A stretch of 64,000 nucleotides of DNA from Zea mays (Eukaryota > Streptophyta > Magnoliopsida > Poales > Poaceae), in contig NC_050098.1 of assembly GCF_902167145.1 (NCBI RefSeq), positions 137,466,207 through 137,530,206 of the forward strand, in the 5' to 3' direction. Below, one piece after another: positions 10,711 to 21,445 of the stretch. A model generated the notes under the pieces. The model saw only the letters and a program-made list of their open reading frames with translations, did not search any database and was not told the DNA's origin. Both the position numbers and the translations under genes were made by a program. Positions within the stretch are counted from its first letter, which is position 1, and the number at the start of each line of letters is the position of its first letter.

Positions 10711-12552
10711 CAATATGGTGCCGATTTCGAAAAAGAGCATAAGATCTATAGCTCGTCCTGAACACGAAAGAAACAATTTACAGCGTCAGGAACCATTTTC
10801 TTGTGCTCTCTGTCACTGATCTAGTCGCGTTTACGCAGAGACAGACAGGTCCACAAGATCCAGAAACACATCTGCACGCTGCCATTCAAGATCTTCACAC
10901 AAAATATCCACGGGAATACACAAGCTCCATACACACAACAAGCCAGCATGCTATCTCTCAAGATCTTCACACTCCACGCAAACACACAGACTAATGTACA
11001 AGCTCCAGACACATTTCAACACGCGCCTTCTTAAATATCTGAAAGTTCATTCAGGAATGCTCAGGTTAGACTTGGGTGGGGGGGGGGGGGGGGGGGGGTC
11101 ATACTACAGTCCCAATCTCCAACTATGAAGCACGACATCAACTAGAAACAACCAATCCTCGTAGACAAGTCCATCAGATATCTGGAAAGTGTTTTTGTCC
11201 CAAACACAGCAATAGTGTGGGGGGTCTTATTGCAGTATTAGACCAACATACTGCACACAGAAGCTGGCTCTTTAGAGTAACCCACTAGGTATATCAACCC
11301 TGTCTGTGGCCAGTCTTGGTCAGAAGAATAAAGTTAGCTTTTGTACAAACATCTCTATCCAATACAGCTACAAAAATGTAACTCTAGAGCATCATTCCTT
11401 TGGATGCCATGTCTGCGGAGGAACCACGGCCTAACAAATCAGCTCCCTTTGAAACAACCCACTAACACTTACATATAAAATACCAGCAGAAGCATGTTTC
11501 AATGCAGTGAGATTGTTGAACTACAGTTACAGCACTGCTGAATTATCAACGCCTGGTGATTCGAGGAAAATGTAAAGTCGGGAGATGGGTGCAGGTTAAG
11601 CTTCTGAGGAAGGTTGCATCACAGACACATGGCCTGCAGAAATCACCAAACCTCGTGTCAGAATAATAATTTATTGAAATGCTAATTTACCGCAATATTA
11701 AAGAACAGAATGTCATCAAAGAATAAATAATTCCTACTAGAAGGTAGATCCATTCAGTAAAGTAAACTTCGGGTGTTGAAAAGGCAATAACAGTATGATG
11801 GTGTATTGGTTTGGTGTCCTTAACTATTACCAAATCTGCTGTGAACTACTCTCAGCTTTGGACTTTTTAACTGCTGCAGTAGAATCACTAAATGCTGTAC
11901 CAGGTGCTATATCTACTTTAAAAAAAACATGGCGCCCATATAGACTATAGTTGCCAGTGATCAATATGATGTGTTACTTCTTCAACAGAGAGATTTCTAC
12001 GTTTAAGGAATGACGTTACATTAGCTATATTATCATGTCTTCATGGAAACTTGTATTATTCTCTTACGTTAACAAATCAGCACAGAAGTGCATAGCACAA
12101 TGTAACTATATGTTTGGAAACGCCCTGGAGGCATTACATCTCAAATAGTAATATGGATTCTTGAATCCTGCATACTTTTTAAGAGGCAGCAACAAAACAC
12201 AATAGAGAATACATGTCATGGCATATTATTTTCTCTCCCATCTTATGAAACTATATCTCGTTTCTTCTATAGAGAAAGAAAAGATACATATGTCACAGTA
12301 TGGCTTACAAAACAAGGTAACCAAAGATTGTATCTTGTTTCTCTTATTTGGAGAGAAGATAGCTATGTCCCCATCTCATATTCTCACTTAGAAAACAAGC
12401 TAAGTAGGTAACCAAACACTAAAATTGGCATTTCCACCAAACAAAGTTATCGTATCTAAAAGAGCAACATATGAAGCCATAATGCAGAGTTGCTCAATAG
12501 GAATAATATGGAGGGCACAAAAATAGAAATCTAGTTACAAGCAAAGTCATAA
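10711..12552. other. 3' flank of TAF8, no clear gene
   Basis: No long frame or domain. Sequence from about 11300 to 11630, read on the minus strand, resembles a 3' UTR, and 11596-11633 could be a short terminal coding exon (see findings). Contains a poly(G) run at 11078-11098. Confidence 0.4.
11078..11098 (+). repeat. mononucleotide run of 21 G
   Basis: An uninterrupted run of 21 guanines after CTTGGGT. It may be a polymorphic microsatellite or have an inaccurate length in the assembly. Confidence 0.9.
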
Positions 12553-12775
12553 AGGGGGTGTTTGGTTTGAGGAATCACTTCATCCAAAATGTGATGATGC
12601 ATCATGAGTCCATTCCTCAAATTTGGTGGGATGACCTCATTCCTCATATTAGTACTAACTAAATAACTATAAAGAATGAGGTGATGATGGATCAACTCAA
12701 TCCATTCCACAAACCAAACAAAAAAGTGAGGAGTGAGAAGACGATAGACTAGATCATTCCTCAAACCAAACAGCT
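12553..12775. mobile_element. Tourist-like MITE downstream of TAF8
   Basis: TAA duplications (12550-12552 and 12776-12778) flank 223 bp with inverted termini GGGGGTGTTTGGTTTGAGGA and CCTCAAACCAAACAGCT. The end sequence is related to the MITE at 10000-10187. It lies about 0.8 kb past the TAF8 stop codon, a typical near-gene position for this class. Confidence 0.75.
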
Positions 12776-13591
12776 TAAAAGTTCCTGGTGACAGAGGTTA
12801 CAAGCATGTGAAAGGACATAGGCAAGGAAATACCTACTTTACAGGCAAACTTCTTGTTGTGTTGCCATATCTCCAGCATACCATAAACACTCTAATAAAG
12901 TCCTAGGCACTAGATTGGAGGGGTGGGTGCAGGATAGTCATAATACCGAACTTACAGATTTTTTTTCTAGACTGATAGCCTAATTCCAAGTAGTTGGTTA
13001 AGCAAACTATTCTCTCTTTTAGGTGCACATCCAGATTTAGTTTTCTCTTAAGAGTCCTAACACAGAACTAGTATATCCTGCTCACTGTCCTTTGCATACA
13101 TGAAATAGTGACTGCACGCAATACAATCGATTCCAGCTTCAATGGAAACATTTAGGCATAAAACCATGTATGATTATTGTCCAATGGTAGATCAATTGCT
13201 AATAATACTGAGCAGAGCAAGCCTACCAAAAAGGTAAGTTTTAAATTCCAGATTTTCTACCATCCAAGACTAATCAAAGTAGCTACAGCTAACGGATAGA
13301 TGCATAGATGTTTTGTAGAGCTCTGTATCATTGTCCTAAATAAGCAATAAACAAATATACACTAAGACATTGCCCAGCTAAATTTGGCAAATTGTTCCAC
13401 CATTTTGATGCACACAGGATTTTCAACTACATGGGTTTCATCCGCATGGGCCTCTAGAGCATTTGACAGCATAGACCAATGAGTTACCACAAGATAAATG
13501 TTTACCTCAAGATTCTAGAAACTGAAGTTCCATGATCACAACAACACGATGCGACTCCACTATTAGTACCAGACTTCCTCCATAAACAACT
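12776..13591. other. immediate 3' flank of TAF8
   Basis: AT-rich with no open frame of note. On the minus strand it is the region expected to hold the TAF8 3' UTR. No single polyadenylation signal stands out. Confidence 0.4.
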
Positions 13592-14704
13592 TTAGAGCTG
13601 AGGAAGTTCTTGTGGGTTCTCCATTGATGCCCTTAATATCATGCCCGCTCTCCGCTTCTTATCATCCTTTGTTTCCTCTTTCAAGAAGAAAAGATCATCC
13701 CTCAGATCCAGGGCTCTTGAATTCTGAGCTGCTGCTAATGACTTATTACTAAATCCAATCTTAAGATGAACTGGAGCCCTCTCTTTTGGAACAATGTTCC
13801 TTTGATTTTGATCCAACCCAGCACTAGCATCAATCTCCCTGATGGTTCTAGCTTGAATAGCTGGTGCAAATGCCTCAAGGACAGAGAATTTCTTCTTTTC
13901 CGGAGGCATATCAACCTCTGATACATCCTTCTGTCCAGGTAACAATGCTGGCTCAAGAAATGGATTTCTCTTCGTCCCAGCTGCCTGTATCTCCTTCCCC
14001 TTCAGCGCATTATCATGTGCCACAGCTGGACGAAACCTATCCGCACCAGCCATAGCCAGCCTTCGCTGCAGGCTGAGCAGGGACTTCTCAGCTTTCCTTC
14101 GTTGCCGCACCTGCTCCACTTTGTCAACCCTGTCCTTGGTCGCCGGCGGCTCAACCCACACCTCCGTCGTCACATAGGTGTGCGGATCTGGGAAAGCAGG
14201 CAGCCACTCCGGCACGTGCTTCATCCCAGTCTCCCTCCCAGTCACAGTGAAGCTGGCAGAAGGCTGCGGCTCCACGCGCTGGATGGGGAACCTAGGCAGC
14301 GGCCGCGCGAACGGCACCTCGTCCTTGGAATGGACAAACGCCATGAGGTCCTTGACGACGCCAGAGCCGACGAGGCAGTGGCCCGTGGTTGCCGCGCCAG
14401 CGAAACCATACGTGTCGGCGCCGACCTCCTCGAGCGCCTGGATGACGTCTAGCTCATTAGCGTGCGCGCGGCCGGCGAGGTTGGCGTGGAAGGCGGCAGA
14501 CCGGCCCAGGTGGGTGATATAGCGCAGGACGGTGTCGACGACCGCGTCCACCGCGGAGCGGTGCGCGCAATCGAACCCCGCGGCCTGCAGTGCCTGCGCC
14601 ACCGCGGCCCGCGCCACCGCCCGCCCGAACTCGTCCCGGCTGCTGCCGCCGCCTCCGTTCATATCTCCGCTGCTTCTCCTCTCCCCCGCTTTCCAGCCAC
14701 CCAT
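13592..14704 (-). CDS. TAF8: Transcription initiation factor TFIID subunit 8 (TAF8)
   Basis: A single uninterrupted frame of 370 codons. Residues about 22-96 form a bromodomain-associated histone fold (SRDEFGRAVARAAVAQAL...AAFHANLAGRAHANELDVIQ), the fold that pairs with TAF10 in TFIID. Residues 164-177 (VPEWLPAFPDPHTY) are the conserved TAF8 C-terminal-domain signature. A basic region (DVEKVEQVRQRRK-like, residues about 192-205) and a lysine/arginine-rich tail (KDDKKRR) suit a nuclear protein. The expected role is assembly of TFIID for RNA polymerase II initiation. The first ATG (14702-14704) is used; an in-frame ATG at residue 15 (14660-14662) just before the glycine run is a credible alternative. 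The coding region has no intron. The GC-rich 5' half contrasts with the AT-rich 3' half, as in many grass genes. This is the only intact host gene in the window. Confidence 0.93.
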   Translation of the reverse strand: MGGWKAGERRSSGDMNGGGGSSRDEFGRAVARAAVAQALQAAGFDCAHRSAVDAVVDTVLRYITHLGRSAAFHANLAGRAHANELDVIQALEEVGADTYGFAGAATTGHCLVGSGVVKDLMAFVHSKDEVPFARPLPRFPIQRVEPQPSASFTVTGRETGMKHVPEWLPAFPDPHTYVTTEVWVEPPATKDRVDKVEQVRQRRKAEKSLLSLQRRLAMAGADRFRPAVAHDNALKGKEIQAAGTKRNPFLEPALLPGQKDVSEVDMPPEKKKFSVLEAFAPAIQARTIREIDASAGLDQNQRNIVPKERAPVHLKIGFSNKSLAAAQNSRALDLRDDLFFLKEETKDDKKRRAGMILRASMENPQELPQL

Positions 14705-15740
14705 GCCACCGAGGCGCCGAGCAGCTCGCCGGCGCGGGTTTCAGATACGGACGGCGCTAGGATTCAGATCCCTCCGACCACGCCACCGCCCAGCACGAAT
14801 CGATTACTCAGGCTCAGCGACGCAGCGAATCGAGCTCCGCCAAGCAAACTCATAAGAAGAGATCTTGATTTGAGTTCGCGTGCCTCGATGAATTTAGCAC
14901 CAATTAGCAAGTCATCTAGGAGTAAATTTTGATTTCATGAGATTTCTGCCAATTATTACCAGTTTTAATATTGGACTTCCTCCGTTTACCACTTCAAAGA
15001 TTGGATCCACTATCTTTCTAAGGCAGAAATTTAGAATTTTACCCATTATAAGAAGTTGGCTTTGTACTTCACCATTATTAACCATTAGCGGGTAATAATG
15101 TTACGATTCTAGAGAGGGGAGAGGGTCGACGACGACGACAGCGTAAGAGGAGGGATTGGCGGCAATGGAGGCATGAGTAAGGTTAGGGGGCGGCGTAGAC
15201 GCGCGGAGGGAGAGGCTAGGACCATAGGGTCAAGGGGATAGAATGATGTATGATAAATGATCTAAATAATATTGTTTGTTAGATTTAAGTAAGATAGAGA
15301 GTTACCCGGCGATTTGAATCATTGGTTTTGATGGTGTGTTAAGTATGGATGCAATTTGTTTGGTGGATTCAGTAGATGTTATAGGTGTACATGTGATTTA
15401 GTTAAATGGGTTTTTGTAAAGTTTAAACTAGTGAATTATATAGTGGTATAGATTTTGATGGATTTCATCTGAATGTCATTATGAAACATGTCACACATGC
15501 TATAATGCTATTTCGTCATTTAATAAAACGAAAAAAATGATTGAATACAATTTTGTACCCTATTTTTCCTCATGTGTCTGAGGCCGCTGATAGGGGGGCT
15601 TAACGTTGACCGTTGGAGCTCGACGTTCTACTTGACGACACTAAAATATCTCCACAAGCGACATCGTGTAGTTGCACTACACGTCGCCAGTGGCTTTCTC
15701 GAGGAGGATCAAGAAGCAGAGCAACACCCTTGACTCCATG
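14705..15740. other. TAF8 upstream flank, no gene seen
   Basis: Contains the presumed 5' UTR (GC-rich, to about 14860) and promoter of TAF8 on the minus strand. No convincing TATA box was identified. Farther out, 15115-15240 is a purine-rich GC island with GACGACGACGAC and no open frame worth calling. 15600-15740 leads into the Gypsy fragment. Confidence 0.4.
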
Positions 15741-16000
15741 GTATGTTTCACGTCTCGCAACTTCAGAAGTGTCTTCGTGTGCCAACCGAAGTCGTAGAAG
15801 TGGATGCTCTTGACCTTCAACCAAGCCTTGTCTATGTGGAACAACATTTGTGTGTTCTTGAGAAGGCCGAGAACAATGTCAAGGGAAAGAAAGTAAAGCT
15901 TGTGAAGATTCCGTGGGAGAACCATACCGAGGAAGAAGCGACATGGGATCCTAAGGATGTGATGCACGAGCAATATCTGGAAATCTTTTCACTTGAGTAA
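15741..16000 (+). pseudogene. Gypsy (chromovirus) integrase tail and chromodomain fragment
   Basis: The frame from 15743 starts with FHVSQLQKCLRVPTEVVEV, the conserved linker at the C-terminus of chromovirus integrases. It continues to KIPWENHTEEEATWDPKDV, a chromodomain motif, and ends at TAA 15998-16000. It is only the last 85 codons of pol; the rest of the element is missing upstream. This piece normally directs integration toward modified histones. An old truncated remnant. Confidence 0.8.
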
Positions 16001-16234
16001 GTTATCTTTCCAACTATTCCAACCCCCACTGGCTATTTGAAGTTCCTTGTCTACTCTTGTGTATATGTGTATACAAAATTTATTGCAAGATTTGAGATAG
16101 CTTTTCCCTTCCCACCTTTCTTGTTGGAAGTTTCAAGGAATATTCATGGTGTCAAGGTGAATATGTCCTTCTCTAGTCCAATAAGTTTTAACAATTAACA
16201 TGATCAAATGCATATAAAATATGTATGATACAAA

Positions 16235-16598
16235 TCAATCCAAGTTCCGTAAATCTAAGACATTTAGCTCACTACGTAGCTCACAAAACCTCCTATCATC
16301 TAAGGGCTTGGTGAAGATATCGACTAGCTGGTGATCGGTGCTAACATGGCTTATATTGATATCTCCCCTTTGCTGGTGGTATCTTACGAAGTGATGCCGG
16401 ATGTCTATGTGCTTTTGTGCAGCTGTGTTCAACAGAATTATCCGCCAAACGGATTGCACTCTCATTATCACATAGGAGTGGGACTTTGCTCAGATTGTAG
16501 CCAAAGTCTTTTAGAGTTTGTCTCATCCAAAGTAATTGCACGCAACATTGTCCTGCGGCAATGTACTCAGCCTCGACGGTGGATAGGGCAACGAAATT
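16235..16598 (-). pseudogene. Copia RNase H C-terminal fragment
   Basis: Minus-strand remnant of the last 120 codons of a Sirevirus-type pol. It includes STVEAEYIAAG, the LLCDNESAIRLADN motif and a natural C-terminus ending LDLRNLD. A frameshift near 16418 splits it into two frames. It closely parallels the pol ends at 50320 and 63201 in the larger elements. No LTR is attached. Confidence 0.85.
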
Positions 16599-17319
16599 TT
16601 ACTTCATCTATATTGCTTCGAAATAGTTTAATAAAAAAATTGAAACGAGCTAAAAATGTGAGCTTAGTTTGCTTGTCAAGTTATTTAATGTAGTATCCAC
16701 TAAAAATAAACCTTGTTATTGTTTGCTAAGTAATCATTCCATGATGTGTGTTACTTGCCTTCTAAATAATTAAAAGTAAGGACAATGGAAGAATAGTTAT
16801 ACTTAGCAACAAAGAAAATAACCTACCCCATGAAAATAGCTTCCTTGCTATGTGAAAATAACCTTGTTGTTATAAGAATGACTATTCAATCTTGTGTGAA
16901 TTATGTTTGGATATATTACCTCTTGAAGCTGGCAAATGTGTGATGAAAAGTGTATTACTCACTAGTTGAGTGCACCTCTTTTCATATAATGTTGATGTGA
17001 CGATTTATTTACAAGTTCTTTCATCATTCATACTCATGAGCATTTGCACATATGTTTCCTTCTAATTCATGCATTCATTCATTAAAGAGTGACATTTCGG
17101 AGACCAAAACCAACGAGCCTCCTCCTAAAACTAGTGTGTTAGAGGAATCAACTCAAGCACCAGGCAAGCAGCTAAGCATGTTTAATTTCCTAAGTTTTGC
17201 ACATTTAATATGTTATGGTTTATATTATGGGTTGCATATGATTATGTTTTGTATATCTATGGAAGTAACTTATTCATGCTTTTACTTTTCTTGATTAGTT
17301 GGGGTAATTACTCTAAAAT
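16599..17319. other. unclassified old repeat, left half
   Basis: AT-rich, no domain. The 5-bp duplication around the element inserted at 17325 shows that this sequence was once continuous with 41868-42361. A short exon-like run near 17085-17165 (acidic, Pro/Thr-rich) is not recognisable. Confidence 0.4.
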
Positions 17320-17324
17320 CTTGT

Positions 17325-19022
17325 TGAAAGTTGCCTAGAGGGGGGGGGTGAATAGGCAAGTTAAAACTTTTTCAACAAAACTAGAAACGAACTAGGTAAA
17401 ACCGGTTCAACCGGTTTGCACGAGCTCAACTAAAGAATGAGATATAAAACTGAATTAATCTCGAAATTCACCCAGTTAACTTTGGAAATGAGATGTTCTA
17501 AATGATCCACAGGGCTCAAGGTAGTAGATTTGAGAAGGGCACTTCTCAAAATCCACACACCAAAAAGATATAAACAAATCTTCCACGCAATGGTGAGAGA
17601 ACGAAGAACACAAACAAACACAATGAGCAAGAACACAAGAGATACAAGATTTATCCCAAGGTTCAGTCACACCACCAAGGTGCCCTACTTCCTCGTTGAG
17701 GCGCCCACAAAGAGGCGGGTCTCTTTCAACCCTAATCCTCCCTTTGCCTACCACAAAGGTCAAGCCCACACAATAATCTTTGCTCAAACGAGCGGGTAAT
17801 ACAAACCTTCTTGTGGTCTTCCACAAGATTTGAAGACTCACAAGAGACACCTAGTCGTCTAAGAGCTAGAAGCTCCAAGGGTAATGAATCCACAAAGAAC
17901 TCGATGTAGTACCAAAGCTCGAATCAAGAAGAACAAGAAGGATTTGGAGATGAAGCACAAAATCGCAGCTCTTCAATCTCACTCAAAGATTTCTCTCCAA
18001 AGATTTGAAATGGGAGAGGCAAGAGGTGTGTGAGAGAGAGTGGGAGGTGTTTCTCAGGTTGGGAATGGAGTCCAAGTCATGCTCTTCTATGAGGGAGAGA
18101 GGTAGGAGTGAGTATAAATAGGTGGGGCTCCAAAACTAGCCGTTTTTTACTTTTCTGCTCAAAAACCGGTTGAACCGGTCCCAAAATCGATTGAACCGGT
18201 TTTCAAAAAGCTGCGCACAGCTTTTTGGCTGACACAGCAAGCTGGCAGCAAAAAGTGAACAGTGCAAAAACCGGTTGAACCGGTTTTAAAACTGGTTGAA
18301 CCGGTTTCCACCAGACAAAAACCGGTTGAGTGTCCGGTTGAGTGTCCGGCTGAACCAGTATTTTCTAGAGAGCAATTTTGGCCAAGATAGACTTAAAAAG
18401 GTTGTACTATATACTTTCACTAAGGATTAACAAGGGTAAAATGGAAGTTTTAGATCAAGGATTTTGAGCTTTAGTACCAACACCAACCTTCTTTATGGAT
18501 CCCCCTTGATAGTACGACGATTCCTATACTCAAGTTAAATAAAATATAATTAGGTAAACTCCTTGAGTCATTGGTGTCTCAAGTGTGATTTCTCCATGGT
18601 GTTGCTTCATAAGGATCACAAACATCTTTGTCTCACCTTTTGAAGCAAACACAAATCGAGCCAGTGACTTGTGCCATTTCACCATATATGAGTTCAAATC
18701 ATGGCTTCAAGTCACCTTACCGATGCATCAACATGTTGTAACTCTTTATAGCTGATTAGTTCATCGACTTAGTGCAAGTACTCTCTTCTTCACCTTAGCC
18801 ATGGTACCTCGGTCTACAAGCCGTCGCTTGGCCTTCACCTTCGCTTAGTTTCTCGAAGCCCTTTCCTTGCTATCTTCACCCTATCAAGCCATTCTTGAGT
18901 CACATCCTATTGAGCATACATTGAGAGAATCATTTCTTCAATATTGTGAACCTTGCTTGAATGTCATCTAGGTATAACTGCTAAGATCAATCAAGCTCTA
19001 AGCTCTAGTTTGATTCTCATAT
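17325..19022 (-). repeat. 3' LTR of gag-only element, outer part
   Basis: Matches 39842-41540 of the other LTR over its whole length, with small indels. Carries many CCGGTTGAACCGGTTT-type palindromes at about 18165-18350. Ends at the target duplication CATAT where the Huck-like element entered. Confidence 0.9.
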
Positions 19023-20523
19023 TGTCGGCGTTTCGAACCCGGGGGGTCCCTGGACCGACGAGTAAATTATCGCCGCGTGCCCCAGCCCAGATGGGTCAGC
19101 GCGAGACGGAGCGCGAAGGGGGGAAGAAGCCGGAGGGAGACGGGCGTGAGAGGTGGAATCCCGCGGCCTTCGTGTTTGTCCCGCGCCCAGGTCGGGTGCG
19201 CTTGCAGTAGGGGGTTACAAGCGTCCACGCGGGGGGGAGCGAGCGGCCTCACGCGAGCGCCGTCCCGTCCTTCTCCGCGCGGCCAACCCTCGTAAGAGGG
19301 CCCTGGTCCTTCCTTTTATAGGCGCAAGGAAAGGATCCAGGTGTACAATGGGGGGTGTAGCAGTGTGCTAACGTGTCTAGCGGAGGAGAGCTAGCGCCCT
19401 AAGTACATGCCATTGTGCCAGCCGGAGAGGTTTTGGCACCCGGTTCGTGTGGTGTCGTGGCCGTCGGAGGAGCGCTGGAGCCTGACGGAAGGACAGCTGT
19501 CGGGGCTGTCGAGTCCTTGCTAACGTCCTCTTGCTTCCGTAAGGGGGCTGAGAGCCGCTGTCGTCATAGAGCGTGTGGGGCGCCATCATTGCTCGTATAG
19601 TGGAGCGAGCCAGATGGGACGCCGGTCTTGTTCCCCATAGCCTGAGTCAGCTTGGGGCAGGGTAATGATGGCGCCTCCTGTTGACGTGGTCGGTCCGTGC
19701 CCTGGGTTGGGCGAGGTGGAGGCTCCTCCTAGGTCGAGGTCGAGTCTGTCTTTCGAGGCCAAGGTCGAGTCCGAGCCCCTGGGTCGGGTGAGGCGGAGAC
19801 CATTGGCTGAGGCCAGGGCTGAGTCCGAGCCCTGGGGTCGGGCGAAGCGGAGTTCGTTGTCCTTCGGGGCTGAGCCCGAGTCCGAGCCCTGGGGTCGGGC
19901 GAAGCGGAGTTCGTCGTCTTCCGGGGCTGAGCCCGAGTCCGAGCCCTGGGGTCGGGCGGAGCGGAGTTCGTCGTCTTCCGGGGCTGAGCCCGAGTCCGAG
20001 CCCTGTGGTCGGGCAAAGCGGAGTTTCCCATAGCGCCTGGGGCCGGGCTTGGCTGTCGTCAGCCTCACTCTGTCGTGTGGCACAGCAGTCGGAGCGACAC
20101 AGGCGACGCTGTCCTCTTGTCAGACGGGTCAGTGGAGCGGCAAAGTGACTACGGTCACTTCGGCTCTGTCAACTGGAGGGCACGCGTCAAGATAAAGGTG
20201 TCAGGCCACCTTTGCATTAAATGCCCCTGCGATTTGGTCAGTTGGCGTGGCGATTTGGCCAAGGTTGCTTCTTGGTGAAGACTGGGCCTCGGGCGAGCCG
20301 AAGGTGTGTCCGTTGCTGGAGGGGGTCCTCGGGCGAGACGTAGATCCTCCGGGGTCGGCTACCCTTGCCCGAGGCTGGGCTCGGGCGAGGCGTGATCGCA
20401 TCCCTCGAATGGACCGATCCTTGACCTAATCGCACCCATCAGGCCTTTGCAGCTTTGTGCTGATGGGGGTTACCAGCTGAGATTTAGGAGCCTTGAGGGT
20501 ACCCCTAATTATGGTCCCCAACA
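19023..20523 (-). repeat. 3' LTR of Huck-like element
   Basis: Starts TGTCGGCG and ends CCCCAACA on the plus strand. Holds a TATA-like box (minus, 19312-19320) and a 57-bp tandem array. Confidence 0.93.
19819..20030. repeat. 57-bp tandem repeats in LTR (left)
   Basis: About 3.7 units containing GAGCCCTGGGGTCGGGCGAA and CGGAGTTCGTCGTCTTCCGG. Since 57 is a multiple of three, the array is open in several frames and gives spurious repetitive proteins. Confidence 0.85.
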
Positions 20524-21258
20524 GTAGCCCCCGAGCCTCGAAGGGAGTGTTAATACTCGCTTGGAGGCTTTTGTCGCACTTTTTTGCAAGGGGACCAGCC
20601 TTTCTCGGTTGCGTTTTGTTCCGGTGGGTGCGCGCGAGCGCACCCGCCGGGTGTAGCCCCCGAGGCCTCGGAGGAGTGGTTTGACTCCTCCGAGGTCTTA
20701 ATGCCTCGCGCAATGCTTCGGCTGGTCTGGTTGTTCCCTCATCCGAGCTGGCCGTAGCCCGGGTGCACGGTTGGGTCCCAAGTTCTCGGGCTGGTATGTT
20801 GACGCTGTCAACGGTTTGGCCGGAGCCGGGTATGCGAGAGCAGCCCCCGAGCCTCTGCCCCTCGGCGAGAGGACGGTCAAGGACAGACTCGACTTTTTAC
20901 ATACGCCCCTGTGTCGCCTTTCCGCAAGGAGGAGGGGGGAAAGCGCCATGTTGCCCTTGGAGGGCGCCAAACATGGTGTCTCCAGTGAGCTGCTGACGGG
21001 TAATCCGAGTGGACGCCCGTGCCCCATTTGTTAGGGGTCGGCTAGAGGCCCGGAGGCGCGCTCCAAAAGTACCTGCAGGTGATCTGCCGAACCCGGTCCC
21101 CTTTCGACGGGGTCCGAGGGCTCGATGCCTCCCTTTGATGGGATTCTGTTACAAGATTGTTCCCGCTGGTCTCGGAAATGTCCTAGGGTACCTCGGGGGC
21201 ATAGCCCGAGCCTTGGTTATGTATCGAACGTACCCAGGGTCATCCCTCGCTCTGTGTC

Positions 21259-21445
21259 TAAGGCGGCTGTGAACCCTTCGAGGGCCAGCCTACGAACCCC
21301 TGATCAGTAGTGGGCGCGGAGCCCGAGTGGCCTGAGGCGGCCGTTGAACCCTTCAGAGGGGCCGGCCTTCGAACCTCTGACCAGTAGTGGGCGTGGAGCC
21401 CAAGCGCTCTGAGGCGGCTGTTGAACCCCTCCGAGGGACCAGCCT
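21259..21445. repeat. 75-77 bp tandem repeat, about 2.4 units
   Basis: Units start at 21259, 21333 and 21410, with shared words GAGGCGGC, GTTGAACCC and CAGTAGTGGGCG. Confidence 0.8.

Noticed and set aside
19586..20083. Repetitive 165-codon frame in the Huck-like LTR (also 31622-32119)
   Set aside because: Produced by the 57-bp tandem array, open in several frames at once.
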